From Poa pratensis (lineage: Eukaryota > Streptophyta > Magnoliopsida > Poales > Poaceae), in contig CAMZMU010000069.1 in the NCBI GenBank assembly GCA_947311845.1, positions 12,672,950-12,736,949 on the forward strand: a stretch of DNA of 64,000 bases, read 5' to 3'. Both the position numbers and the translations under genes were made by a program. The notes below the pieces were generated by a model, which saw nothing but the letters and a program-made list of their open reading frames with translations, had not been told where the DNA came from and did no database searches. How positions within the stretch are numbered: the stretch's first letter is position 1; every line of letters starts with the position of its first letter. This document shows, piece after piece, positions 1-11,435 of this stretch.

Positions 1-2224
1 GCCAAAATAGGTCGCCAAAATAGGCCGGGAGATGTCGTTGCCCGGCGTCTGCTTGTCGCCGCCGCCGTCATCGTCGCCGATCTAGATGTTGTCACCGGGC
101 TGGGGCACGTAGCCGTAGCGTCATCGACGATCATGTCGGGGTCATCGTCGACCTGGCCGTCCGCGCCGTGGTTGCCACCATTCTCGGGCGGAACGAGCCC
201 AAGCTCTTGCAGGATCGCGGCGCGATACATGTTGTGCGCCGCCCTCGCTAGCGGGTCCAAGTTGGAGACGTCGGCCGTCAAGATCATGAAGTCCTGACTC
301 CTCTTCTTGACGGTGGCTTTCTTCTGCTCGAGGTTGATCTTGACGTCGGCCTTCTGCATCAAGGTCGCCCACCTTGCGTTGTTCTCCTCGCGCCTCAAGT
401 TCGAGTTGGAGCAAACATCGGCGAGGACCTTGTCGATGGACGACTGCACTCTGTCCGTCTTTGCCGCCGCTGCCAAGGCCGCTTTCGCCTTCTTGTTCCC
501 GATTGGCCGCCCCTCCGAGTTTTGGGGATCGGCGTTGAGGTCGGCGCGGCCGTTCTTGTTCAAAGTCCGCCGGTGCGCCTTCCATTTCTCACAATTTTGG
601 AGAAGCTTGTAGCAATGCATCAACTTAAAGTCTTTCTCCTTGTTGATGGATTTGTACAACACAAGGGCGTCCATGACCTACAACAAAGCAAGCCGACGGC
701 GATCACAATTGTACTTAAGGAACAAAACAATAAGGGGATCGCAAACCGGCGGTCACCTGATCCGCCGGGCCCTTCCCGCTCTCCTTCCGGTCGACGATGT
801 TCTCGTGGCAGCCGTGGAACTTGTTGACGAGACATTGGACGATGCCCACCTATGCTCGATGGCGCCTTGGCCGCGCACCATGCTCACCTTGTAGAAGTCC
901 TTGGTGAACCGGCGCTCGTCGAACTCGTCCTTGATCCGGGACCAGTAGGCGGTGCTCGACTGGTTTGTGCCGGTGATCTCGCCGGTAGTAATGGCCTTCC
1001 ATGATTCGACCATGCACTCGTCTTCCTTGGTCGTCCAGATTATGCCGCGGCTGCCCTTCTTCTTCTTCGCCGCCTGCTCGCCGACCACAGCGTCGGTCAC
1101 CACCCCCTCCTCCTCCTCGACCTCGCCATCGTCCTCATAGTACTCCTCATCCTCGTCGAACCCGTCGTCGTCATCCTCCGCTCGGGCGTTGTCGTTGATG
1201 ATGTCGTCCATGATATGGGCGGTCTCCTACACACAAGGAGCAAGGCCGGTAGCCACGACTCGCCTATGCACATGTCTATTGTACATGCCATGGCTACAAA
1301 ACGCGGGTTCATACCTGCATGAGCTCCGGGGCGTCGGGAGTCATTCCGTCGATCACATGGGAGGCGCCCGTGTCGAATGAAAGGCTCCGACCGGCGGCCG
1401 TTTGGACGGCGGGATCTCTCCGCATCGCCGGCGAATTCAGATCGATGGGGTGGTTTAGATCCAGGCCACAAGAAGGGAAGATGACGTTGGGGTCGAAGAC
1501 GTCGTGATGCTGGCTGTCGCCGCACTCAGGGAGAACCTGGTACGAGGCGTGGCGGCGGCGCTGTCGGCGAAGAAGGAGGAATTCGACGGCGAGCCGCCAA
1601 CCTTGCATCGTAGAGTGGCGCTGCTCTCTTGGCTTCCTCCCAAGGCGAATGCTTGGTTCCAGGCGGCGACAGTCTTGTTCATGGCGGCGATCTTCTTTGC
1701 CGTCAATGGCGCCGCCGTGCCGAGCCGTTTCCTCTCATTCTGCTTCACGCGGCGCCCGGCACGGCTCTGCGTGTCCAATCGGCGCCGGAGTACGTCGCGG
1801 GGGGGGGGGGGTCTTGCGCTTGACGCCCAGCGTCTTCCCCGCCGCCTTCGTCTTCGCTGCCCCCTTGGGTGCCGGCGGCGCCATGGAGCCTGCGCGGCGC
1901 GAGGGTTTTTCTTTTGGCGGGAGAGATGGTGGGGGAAATGCGATTTTTGTGAACGAATTGGGGGAAGCCGGCACTTATTGCGATCGCCGTCTCATTGCCA
2001 GGCGTGGCCCGTGCGTCGGAGGCCGACGTGGCGTCGTGTTTCCTTCCGTCCGGGGCCGCCCCAAGCCTCCCCAAGTTGAGGGCGTGGGCTGGGCGTGCCG
2101 GACACAAAACTGGGCCGCGCCGGACCGAATTCGCGTTTGGGCGCCGCGAGTGGGGGCGATTTTGTGTCCGGCACGCCCCAAAGGCGTTTGAGCGGCCGTT
2201 TGGTCGCCCCGACTGGAGATGCTC
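1..2224 (-). mobile_element. Harbinger-like DNA transposon, copy 1 (left end outside window)
   Basis: This stretch is collinear with the complete element at 25325-27798. Its right terminus reads inward as GAGCATCTCCAGTCGGGGCG and is followed by TAA (2225-2227), the usual TWA target of PIF/Harbinger elements. Copy 2 has about 230 bp more at its left end, so only the left terminus is missing here. The cargo is a minus-strand DNA-binding-type gene; I see no DDE transposase. Relative to copy 2 there is a deletion of about 40 bp beside a run of about 12 G near 1800. Family assignment rests on the termini and the target site. Confidence 0.75.
82..1882 (-). pseudogene. SANT/Myb-like protein with NAM-associated C-terminal region, element copy 1
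   Basis: Three exons can be read on the minus strand: about 1882-1315 (start MAPPAPKGAAKTKAAGK), about 1226-870 (acidic start MDDIINDNARAEDD, then WTTKEDECMVESWKAI, a trihelix/SANT-type helix, and YWSRIKDEFDE), and 677-82 (WKAHRRSLNKNG, long helical region, end near YVPQPGDNI). Such proteins are common in grasses, often inside Harbinger-type elements, where ORF1 is a DNA-binding accessory protein. The copy is broken: exon 1 changes frame near 1455-1510 and around the G run at 1800, and exon 2 lacks one G after HRW (TGGGC where TGGGGC is expected). The lesions differ from those of copy 2. Function in transposition is inferred. Confidence 0.65.
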
Positions 2225-2289
2225 TAAGAAGAAGGTTTAAGAAGTGTTATAGACAAGGCAAAGGCAAAGCCCTGCCCAAAACACAAATG

Positions 2290-2577
2290 TTTACTCTCGC
2301 GACATCTGATAACTAAAGACCTTAGCCCCCCGCACACGACCATAAACTAGCTTCCTCCTTGATCTTGCTCACCACCATCTCCAAACTGGAGAAATTGTTA
2401 CAAAGACACGGGCGCTTCTCTCCTTCCAAAATTCTCAAGAGATGAGCACTGCCAAAGATGCAAGTGCTTTGCCATTGTGAGATCTTCCGCACATCACCTC
2501 CGACCACCAAACTTTCACGCTAGGAAATAGGAATAGGGGTCCATGCCAGCGGCGAGATGGATGTCGTGGACGACCAA
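2290..2577 (-). pseudogene. LINE ORF2 C-terminal remnant
   Basis: On the minus strand the frames give WWSEVMCGRSHNGKALASLA followed by WEFWKERSARVF and, in another frame, VVSKIKEEASLW. This is the conserved tail of plant LINE ORF2 after the zinc-finger RVT domain (W.IWKERNARVF...KIKEEA). Frames switch at least twice, so it is dead. It is the host sequence into which the retroposon at 2593-3709 was inserted. Confidence 0.55.
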
Positions 2578-2592
2578 CCAAAATTGTGTTTT

Positions 2593-3709
2593 TTTTGAAG
2601 GGCACATACCTGGATATATTAATCACAGATCAAAATACAACCAAAATACATCCAGATACGGGGCAGTTGTCCCCAAATTACAAAAAGGACCCTAACTAAA
2701 ATGAAAATTACAACTAGGTCCTCAAGTGCTTCTCTACACGGAGCAATCCGCCACCGCTTGCATCCCCAGCAACAGGCCGCCGGAGACAAGGGGAGATCCG
2801 CAGTAGCTAAGTCGCCGGCATGGATCTATAGAGGACTGAACCTCGTTGTGATCGCCGCAGTATCCACCCAACGCGGACGCTGGGATCTTGCACATGGCGA
2901 GATGACGCATCGGCGGGAGCAACGCTCCGATCCACCACCGGCCGTCGGGTCGCCGTCCACAGCAAACGAACCCGCAAGAGTAGAGCTCCAGGAACAGCAA
3001 AAAGGCAAAAATCTGCCGCCACAGGCCCAACCACTCCTCCATCACCTTCCTCCTTCCACCACGGAAGCAAGAGAAGCAAGCGAGAAGTAGAAAAAATCCG
3101 AGATTAGTTACCAGCAAGGGCGCCGAGCTGACGATGCAGATCGACTCCTCCTTCCTCTGGAGCTTTGCCGACATGCTTCATCTTCTCCGAAGTTAACCAG
3201 GAGTGACTCGGAAACTCCGGCAACTTGCACCCCACAGCACCACCTCTACAGCCGCAGAAGAGAGAAAGGAACCGCTCCATCTCCACACCTCCACGGCCGG
3301 CCAGAAGAAATTCCTCTTGATCACCTCCGCAAGCAGAGAGGCAGTACCAGCGCTTATTGAAGAAGACCGACGCAGATCCACCATCAGCAGACATCCTCCA
3401 CCATGGAGGCTTGTCAGAGGAGGTAGCCACGGAGAGCTCAGCGCCGCGCCGAGACATCGAAGCTGTAGGTCTTCGGGGAAAGAAAAAAGACGACATCCGT
3501 CGAAAATACAGAAGAACTAAACCAAGATCTACACCTAAACCTACCTAATAGCTACCCGGCACCTCTCCAGCACCACTCCAGCCAGCTAATCCGGCGGAGA
3601 GGCCAGATCGGCCCGGATTTTAGAGATCAACTCTCAAGGCTACTGTAGACGAGAGAGGAGAAGAAGGGGAAAGTGAGCAGGTGGTGGAATCAGCTGACTG
3701 GTTTCTGTA
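2593..3709 (-). mobile_element. Non-LTR retroposon, about 1.1 kb, minus strand
   Basis: The insertion is flanked by 15-bp direct repeats: CCAAAATTGTGTTTT at 2578-2592 and CCAAATTTGTGTTTT at 3710-3724 (one mismatch). On the minus strand it runs from TACAGAAACC to an A run just before the left repeat, as expected for target-primed reverse transcription. The interior is GC-rich and has open frames (for example 3496-3104) with no domain I recognise; no reverse transcriptase is present. It is probably non-autonomous and moved by a LINE. Confidence 0.7.
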
Positions 3710-3724
3710 CCAAATTTGTGTTTT

Positions 3725-3944
3725 GGGCAATAGGAGATGCGCCGCCGTTTCGATTACAAAGCTTGCATCTACTACAGTTGTCCCAACCTCTTATAGATTT
3801 ATCATCACCGTGGCACTACGGTACACGTGAGTGGGAGTGGCACGTCTATTATCCAACTTACACGGAGTCTTGCATGGCGGTTATTAGTATTAGGTGATAG
3901 ATAGAAGTAGAGAGAAGGGAGGGGCCAGAAAGTGCGAAGTTGTT
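3725..3944. other. Short AT-rich spacer, nothing recognised
   Basis: I see no coding or element signature between the retroposon and the TIR element. Confidence 0.5.
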
Positions 3945-3947
3945 TCA

Positions 3948-5446
3948 TGCCCCGTTCGGATGTTTGTATTGAAGCTTGATATTGGACATTCGGAGGTTTT
4001 GTGTCCCGAATATCCCAAATTTAGGTGTTTAGATGTACTAGACATTCCATCTGTGTATTCGGTCTCAATATCCAGCGCTGGCTCGGGATGGCAAAAGAGG
4101 AGCCCAGCGAATGTCGAGGGGTTTACCTCGACATCGTGGGATATTCGCGTTTCGTATACCTGTTCGCTTCCTCCCAGCTCTGTTTCCTTCCTTCCTCTCT
4201 CCTTGCTCGATAGGGTTCAGCTCGTGCGCCTTGTAGCAGCAGCGGCGGCGCACCAGCCACCAGGTAGTCCGGCCGCCCGCCCCAGCTCCTTCTTCCCGGC
4301 GGCAAGGCGCGGATCCGGCCGTCCTCCCGCCCGTGCCCCTGTTCCCCGGCGAGATCCTTCTTCTCCCGCCGTCTCTCCCTCACTTCTCATCTCCTTCTTC
4401 CTCACTGCAGGTAGGTTTGATTCGACGAGCTCAAGAAGAAGCAGCAGCTCGCGTTCCTCTCTTCCGCGCGAGGTCGGCCACCTCCCGGGAGGCGCCGGCA
4501 GGATCCTTGGATGCGGCGCTCCGTTCTTGCCGATCCATTGGTTCGTTCCCTGTTGATCTACTGTTCTTCGCGCTGTGGGATTTGATTCTGTTTAACATTC
4601 CTTTTCTGGTTCCTTTCTTGTTCTGGGAGAAAATGCGTGTGATCTGGTGCGCAACGTGGTGGGTTCGTTCCCCCATATTTCGTTAACTTCTCTGATCGAT
4701 GCTGCTCAATAGCAGTACTACACTGGAAATGAAAAGTGTTGGTGATGAGATGACTGATGAAGGCGCTTCGGAAATGTTCAGCCTCTTCTGTTGCTGAATG
4801 GTTTTGGAGCAAGATTAACTCATGGCTGATGGGATTGCAGGGTTTGATGCTCCGAGGAACAGCGTGGAGCATAGCAACAAGCATTTGCGGTGTAGGTTGT
4901 GTTCTAATTAGGCATAGCAACAAGCATTTCTCATCAATTGAAACAGGGAGCTGTGAAAACCAATGTAGGCTGCGTTTTCTAGAGGATGCCAGTTGAGTTG
5001 TTCACATGGAAATTTGTAACTTTTGCAGTCTGTGCTGACCAAGTTTCATGTAGCTTTGCAGTATTCTTGCAACAACATGAGGCAATATCCAAAAGCTTCA
5101 GCCCCAATCAAGAAGCTGTTGTTTGTAGAGGATGCCAGTTGAGTTGTTCACATGGAAATTTTAGAGAATTTTACGTATTTGTCTAGCTGTTGTTTGTACC
5201 ATAATATGTGGTTGTTTTGTATATTTTGTCATGAATATAACAGTACAATTATCAATGTCTCGAAAAACTGCTTTTATAACATCCAAACAACATTTGATAT
5301 TCAAACTCAATATCTTGTCTAGCTCTGAATATCTAACACATCCGAACAAAAATATTGACATTCAAACTCAATATCAATATCTCATGATATTGATATTCAA
5401 CTCAATATCAATATGGAGCTCCCAATGCGAACATCCGAACAGAGCA
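3948..5446. mobile_element. TIR DNA transposon, 1.5 kb, with gene-like interior
   Basis: The termini are inverted repeats about 38 bp long: left TGCCCCGTTCGGATGTTTGT, right (reverse complement) TGCTCTGTTCGGATGTTCGC, both continuing to an AGCT..ATATTG block. They are flanked by the 3-bp direct repeat TCA (3945-3947 and 5447-5449). The right subterminal region repeats ATTCAAACTCAATATC-like units. The centre (about 4170-5190) is unlike the AT-rich ends: a CT-rich leader with several Arg/Ser/Pro-rich open frames looks like a 5'UTR and first exon taken from a host gene, and GAGGATGCCAGTTGAGTTGTTCACATGGAAAT occurs twice (about 4982 and 5129). I cannot name the donor. The superfamily is unclear; a 3-bp target suggests Harbinger-like. 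Confidence 0.6.
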
Positions 5447-5449
5447 TCA

Positions 5450-5924
5450 GTGTTTTCGGTCGTGTTTGGGGCAAGAAAAAAGCTGCCCTTGTGCGTGAGA
5501 AACGGGGCCCTTGGTGTCATCATCCTCACACGTGGGTCCCTTGCTTCTCTACCCAATTGCACATTCACAAATCCCCATCCCATTTCCAATTCCCAACAGG
5601 AACACCTTTCCACCAGCCTTTATCGTTCCCCGCATGCAAAAGCTACGGTGCCGACGTCAGCAGCCACGGCTCAACAAACTAGACAGTGTTGTTTCTATTC
5701 AGGAGTTTCTGCATACATCCACGACAGTAATTCTGCTAAACTAACCACTGTAGGAGAGGGTGGCAAGAACTGTACTGACGACGAGGCGACGACGGCAAAT
5801 TTGCGAAACATGATGAGATTAAACTCCATCCATTGTTCATCACGTTGTACTACTCCCCGGCCGGCAGTGGTACCCGGCGCGAGCGGGGCCGGCCATCAGT
5901 GCAACTGCCGGTGAGCCGGGCTAG
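5450..5924. other. No gene recognised
   Basis: One open frame crosses the TIR element boundary and has no recognisable domain. The stretch contains ACGTG-type motifs but I cannot assign it as a promoter. Confidence 0.4.
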
Positions 5925-5959
5925 CTAGGCAACCGCGGAGGAGTTGGGTCGGTGCGTGT

Positions 5960-6300
5960 TCAAGTCGTTAAGAGACGGACACCTACCGCTGGCTACTGCG
6001 ACATCGACGGGTTCACCGACAACTGTAACCATATCGTTGTGATTGGTGAACCCGTCCATGTCGCTGGGAGGTAGAAAAAAATCACTTTTATTAAAGTTAA
6101 TTTTAAGACCGCACACCTTCTTGAACATGCATAAAACTAGCTCCATATTCACCGCATTTTCCGTGCTCTTTGATGAATATGACAGTGTCATGCACATTTT
6201 CAAGAATGGATACGACGTAACCTACGAGATCAGGAATGATGACAAACTTGGCCATCCTATTTTATCCGTTTAGTAAGGATGACCAACATATATCCATAAA
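5960..6300 (-). pseudogene. Degenerate LINE reverse-transcriptase fragment
   Basis: The minus strand reads NMELVLCMFKKVCGLKINFN, the block after the YADD catalytic loop of plant LINE reverse transcriptase (consensus MK.IL..FE..SGLKIN..KS). Just upstream another frame gives HDTVIFIKEHGK, which fits a decayed DDT.IF..H. The catalytic YADD itself is not recognisable. This is a dead fragment of about 100 codons. Confidence 0.6.
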
Positions 6301-6616
6301 AAGGATATGAGATATTGTTAAGTCTTCCAAATCTGTCAGATTTTATTATTTTTACGTAGACCAGAATATCAATTTTTTTGACGTGATATTTTTCTCGTTG
6401 GTAGAATACAATATTCTCTACATACAGGATTGTTTTCAGATTTTTTTGAGGTTTCTAAATATGATTTTCAAAATTTCAAAAATAATTGGCTCCATGTAGA
6501 TCGGCCTGCATTTGTGTTTTCCCCTACCTCTATACACTTTACTCAAAAGAGAAAGTTGGATTCCACAGTTGGTCAAACCGTGTTTCTAAATTTTATAATC
6601 GTGCAACTCTTCATCT
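6301..6616. other. AT-rich spacer, nothing recognised
   Basis: AT-rich sequence without a coding signal. Confidence 0.4.
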
Positions 6617-6632
6617 GAAAGGAGATCTTTGA

Positions 6633-7317
6633 TAATCAAAAAGTCATAGTCGAGTTGGACCGACACCTCGTTCCCATCTACAGTAACGAGGGGCGATTTC
6701 TTGGGCGAACCTCGCGCGCAGCAGCTTGCCGCCGGCGATTCGCCGGATTCCTCGCCCTCCGGCGGCCGCTTCGGCGGCGGGAGGACGGGGAATCCACGGA
6801 TCCCGGCGTGTATGTAGATTAGGTGTGCGTGGTGGTGTTCCAGCCGGTGGCGCCGTGGTGGAAGAGGTGGTGCCGGAGTGGTGTTTGTCGGCGGCAGTCT
6901 TCCCCTCCGTTGGTGCGGCTCCGTGGGAGCTCCGCCGCGGATCTGCCGTCTTGCCCTCGTCCGCGGCTCGTCGGAGTGCTCGGGAGGGTTCCCCCTTCGC
7001 CGGAGTCCAAGGGATGGTGGATCCGGTGGTTGACGACTTGGAAGGTAAGGTTGCTGATGGCCATGGTGGTGTGGCCGTCCGTTGTGCATGGTGGAGGTGC
7101 TTCGGCACCGAGGAGCGTCGACTCCCCGTCCGCGATGGGGGGCCTCCCAGTCCAAGCTTTCGGAGGTGGTGCGGCGGGCTTCGCCGGCGCAGCGTCGTGC
7201 GCGATGAAGACGATGCCTCAGCTCAGAAGGACTTCATTGTATTTTTTATGTTTTCTGGGTTTTTCTGTAAGAATCTTGCCTGGATGTAACTGTAACTTTC
7301 CCTCGCAAAAAAAAAAA
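6633..7317 (+). mobile_element. Non-autonomous poly-A retroposon, 685 bp
   Basis: A 16-bp target duplication flanks the insert: GAAAGGAGATCTTTGA (6617-6632) and GAAGGGAGATCTTTGA (7318-7333), one mismatch. The insert ends CCCTCGC plus a run of A. Near its 5' end it has CTACAGTAACGAGGGGCGAT and further in CCGCTTCGGCGGCGGGAGG, both matched in the retroposon at 40632-41361. The interior is about 70% GC with open frames on both strands but no reverse transcriptase. Confidence 0.78.
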
Positions 7318-7333
7318 GAAGGGAGATCTTTGA

Positions 7334-7797
7334 CAGGCCCAGCCCCAAATCTTGGTGTGATAGAAATTCAGAAGGAACCCCGTAGCACACGCCGCGCGCG
7401 CAACTGAAAGGAAAAGACCAGGCGTGCGGCGTGCTGCTCTAGCTCTACTGCTGCAAGTGTAGAGTAGAGTGCTAGGTAGCCGAACGCGGCATGCACCCGC
7501 AGTAAAGACGCCGAGTTAATTCCACTATCCCTCTCCTCACCAAACAAACCTGAACCATCTATCTCTCTCTGCTCTGCCCGTGTGCGTTTCTTGGGACTAC
7601 GGCCCCTGCAGCCTGCTCCCTCCACAGTCTTCTGTGCTGAGAGTAAATAAAACAGGGGAAGCGCCGGAGCAGGAGGGGGAGGAGGCAGGAAGACGTGAGA
7701 TGAAAGCGAGAGACGCGCTCTGAGCTGCAGAGAAGTTGTCGAGGAGGAGGAAGAGAGGGAAGCAGAGAGCAGTAACAGCAGTTCGTGCGTCTTCGCC
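7334..7797 (+). promoter_or_regulatory. Upstream region and presumed 5'UTR of the NPY-like gene
   Basis: The stretch between the retroposon and the start codon is GC-rich, has CT-rich tracts (CTATCTCTCTCTGC near 7560) and purine-rich GAGGAGGAGG tracts next to the start, as in many grass leaders. I see no convincing TATA box. The retroposon ends only about 480 bp from the ATG, so it may lie within the promoter. Confidence 0.4.
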
Positions 7798-10700
7798 ATG
7801 AAGTTCATGAAGCTCGGCTCCAAGCCGGACACCTTCCAGGCCGACGGCGGCGGCGACTCCAGGTGAGCCATCCTTCCTCTCTTGGCCATTGCATCCCGTG
7901 CACACCTCTACTTCTTTTCTACCAGCGTGATGATCGAACAGGAAGGTTCTGTTTCCTCCCCCTAGCTATACATCATCTCTATTGTTTGTGTGGAACAAAA
8001 CAATGCAATACCAGTAGCGAAGTGTTGTTTCTTTGACGCTCTCTTGGATGTCCTAGTGTTCTCGGCTTCCACCTCTAGGCCTGCACAGATGTGTTCTTGG
8101 TTGCTCTCTTGGTCCCTGCTCACCGATCTTTCTCTTGCTTTGAAAAATCAGTTTTTAACTATTTATTGAGAAAATGGCTCTTTGCTACAAGTACTAATCT
8201 CTTCTTGCATATGTGCTCCTGATCTTTTTCTCCCCGAAAAAACAATTATTTCTCTTTTACTTGGGTTCTAGGAGTAGTTTTCGTACACTGATGAGCTGAT
8301 CTTGAGCTGTGGGGCTGCTGCTACCTGGCTACTGCTCGAGTTCTCGTGAGCTTACGTGGGCGCTGCATTTGACCAGTAAAAGCTGCCGATTCGCCCTTTT
8401 GGTTGTACAAACAAAACATGGTCGTGGCAGTTGGGATATGGATCATAGGATTCTTTTCTGCTCCTGTTATTTTTTACTTGTAAAGTTGCAATGCCGATCA
8501 AAATATTGCTCGCTTTCTCTCCTTCCCCTTTGCCTTGCACATGGCCACGCCCACCGGATCTTGGACTTCACATCGGCTTCCGTTTATTTTTTAGTTTCGT
8601 TGGAGTCTTGGCTCGACCTCAACAAGAATACTTGGCTGTTTAGACAACGATGCTTGTTCACTGTATTTTTTAAAGAATGCTTGGATTTCTTCTTCTCCCT
8701 TAAAGAACGTTTTATCGACAAAAGAGATTAAATTTCTTTAGAAAAAGAAAAGAGATTAAATCTGAACACTACCAGCATGTATTGGGTATTTGTTATTTTT
8801 TTCTTTCGAGAATCGTATCTTGCAATTCCCTCGGTTGTTTTTCAATGTTTTGTTCATGTTCTGCTACATTCTTGTTCCATGCCCTGTTCAACCATTTTCT
8901 AACTCTGATCAGATCATCCTCCTGCAGATATGTGTTGTCCGACCTGCCGTCAGACATCGTCGTCCATGTCGAGGAGGCAAGGTTCTTTCTGCACAAGGTA
9001 ATTAGTTCCTCTGCATTTTACCTACTCAATGGTGACAAACCGACCCCAAGCCACCTTATAATTACTGTACCTGAAAAACTCTGAAGGTGTTTGCGAAAGA
9101 AAGAAAAAAAAACTCTAAGAAGGATGGTGCTGAACTTAATTAGGACAATGTATCGGCCAATGTACAGCTATGAGCACACCGCAAGATGCTGCTGTGTTTA
9201 ACAACTTCTTTCTCACGAACGCCACTTGTAATTTGGATCCATGCGGCCTCTCAGAATCTTTCCAAGAGTTCCTTAGATCATCTTTCCATTTCCATATAAT
9301 TTGTCCATGTTCTGTTGGTGACTTCATTTGCACGTACCTCACGATTAAATATGTCAATTTGCTGCATCTGTTCTGTTCGACAAGCAGAAAATGCTACAGC
9401 AGATACAAAAAAATTCCCACTGTTCAATCATGCCCACTGAATCTCCACCTAAAACCATTGGTTAATGACTACGGTTATTCTGACCAAATTGACTATTTCC
9501 TGTAAAACCGTTGGTTAAATCACTGTCGGTAATTTTGACCACTCAATCTACTTTCAGTTCCCTCTGCTTTCGAAGAGCAGCCTGTTGCAGAGGCTGATAA
9601 TCGAGGCGAGCCAGAACGGCGCCGACGAGGTGTACCTCGACGGCATCCCCGGCGGGCGAAAGCCTTCGAGATATGCGCCAAGTTCTGCTACGGCATGGTC
9701 GTGACGCTGAACCCGTACAACGTCGTCGCCGCGAGATGCGCCGCAGAACACCTCGGCATGACGGAGGACGTCGACAAGAGCAACCTCGTGTTCAAGATCG
9801 AGGTGTTCCTCAACTCCGGCGTATTCCGGAGCTGGAAGGACTCCATCATAGCGCTCCAGAGCACCGTCGCATTGCTGCCGTGGTCGGAGGAGCTGAAGTT
9901 GGTCGCGAGGTGCGTCGACTCCATCGCGGCCAAGGCGACGGCGAGCCCGGGGACAGTGGTGTGGTCGTACACGTACAACCGGAAGGCGGCGTCCTCCGAC
10001 GAGATCGTCGAGGCTCGGCGGTGCTCGTCGTCGTCGCAGGCGGTGCCGAGGGACTGGTGGGTGGAGGACCTGTGCGAGCTGGACGTGGAGCTGTACAAGC
10101 GTGTCATGGTGGCAGTGAAGTCCAGGGGGAGGGTGCCTCCCGACGTCCTCGGGGAAGCTCTCAGGGCCTACGCCGCGAGGTGGCTGCCGGAGAGTTGCCG
10201 CGATACGCCGGCGAACTATGAGGATGCGTGCTCCATGGAAGTGCTCGAGACCATCGTCTGGCTGATGCCGTCGGACGACAATGGATCATCGTCGTGTTGC
10301 TGCTCGTGCCAATTCTTGCTGAATCTTCTGAAACTGGCTGTCATGGTTGGAGCCGGGGAGCTGCTGAGGGAGGAGCTCATGGACAGGGTCGCCCTGCAGC
10401 TGCACGACGCGTCGGTGAGCGATCTGCTGATCCCGGCAAGGCCGCCGACGGAGACCTCCTACGACGTGCAGCTGGTCGAGGCGCTCGTTGGCAGGTACAT
10501 GCGGGGGACTGGGGTTGCCGGAGACGGGATTTTCCTTGACGGCGAAGACAGGTTCGAGACGAACGTGGAGGCAGATGAGTCCCTGCTGGCGCTGTGCAAG
10601 CTCGTCGATGGATACTTGGCGGAGGTCGCCGCCGATCCAAACCTGCCGGTGTCGAGCTTCGTTGGGCTGGCGACGTCGATGCCTGAATCGGCCAGGCCGG

Positions 10701-11435
10701 CGCATGATGGCCTCTACACCGCCATTGATGTCTTCCTCAAGGTACATCTCACATTTCTTGACAAATATCATAATGTGTCATATGATGATCTTTGCTTGGT
10801 CAATCTTGTTAACATGTATGCAATCGTTGGTTCCTTGTCAGTTCCATCCCGATTTATCCAAAGCGGATAAGAGGAAGATAAGTAGTTTGATGGACGTGAA
10901 GAAGCTCTCCAAGGAGGCGTCCATCCACGCGGCGCAGAACAATCGCCTGCCGCTCCGAGTCGTCGTGCAGGTGCTCTTCTTCGAGCAGCAGCGCACGCCG
11001 GGGAGCACGAGCAACCAGCTGCTGCTGGCGACGTCGCCCCCGGTTGACGACAGCGCACACCTGGACGAAGACGATTGCTGGAAGAACCGCGCGCTAGCGC
11101 TGGCGCTGCCGGAGCCTCCGACAGCGACGACGGCTCTGAGAAATCAGATCGGGAGCATGAGCCTGAAGCTGGTCGACGAAGACCGCCGTCTCGTCGACGG
11201 AGGAGGTGACCGGCGGCTGGCAAGGAGCGCCAGCATTGCCAACCAGAGCAGCAGGATGTCGCTGTCGTCGCGGTCGCGGAGGATCTTCGACAGGCTGTGG
11301 GTCGGTGGGAAGCTGCCCGGCGAGGTGGTCAGCAAGAGCTCCGACACGTCGGGGAGCTCTCAGAGCCCGAGGTCTTCGGCCAAGCCGTTGGACTCCTCCA
11401 AGTCGTCAAGGAACCGGCGCTACTCGGTGTCCTAG
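7798..11435 (+). CDS. NPY-like: NPY-type NPH3/RPT2 family BTB protein, one-base frameshift
   Basis: Four exons: 7798-7862, 8928-8997, 9558-10741 and 10842-11435, all with GT/AG introns and compatible phases. The start MKFMKLGSKPDTF is the hallmark of NPY proteins. A BTB domain follows (RYVLSDLPSDIVVHV, FLHKFPLLSKSSLLQRLI), then the NPH3 domain (DWWVEDLCELDVELYKRVM; SARPAHDGLYTAIDVFLK; ASIHAAQNNRLPLRVVVQVL) and the C-terminal NRRYSVS, the RxS-type end that binds 14-3-3 in this family. NPY proteins act with AGC kinases at the plasma membrane in auxin transport and organ formation, as CUL3-type adaptors. Counting the missing base, the product is about 637 residues, normal for the family. The oddity is in exon 3: GGCGGGCGAAAG (9651-9662) lacks one G compared with the family sequence PGGAKAFEICAKFCYG, so everything after residue about 77 is out of frame. 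All else is clean, so it is either a very recent null or a sequencing error. Confidence 0.88.

Noticed and set aside
26..612. Long plus-strand frames over the Harbinger-type gene
   Set aside because: They are antisense shadows of the minus-strand exons, which alone show domain conservation between the two copies.
8309..8731. Open frame of 140 codons in NPY intron 1
   Set aside because: Low-complexity hydrophobic reading with no domain; the intron has good splice sites.
8720..8758. AAAAGAGATTAAAT repeated around a 14-bp filler in NPY intron 1
   Set aside because: Could be a simple tandem slip in AT-rich sequence; no LINE-like tail.
9688..10771. Minus-strand ORFs opposite the NPY-like exon 3
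   Set aside because: GC-rich antisense shadows; the plus frame carries the NPH3 motifs.
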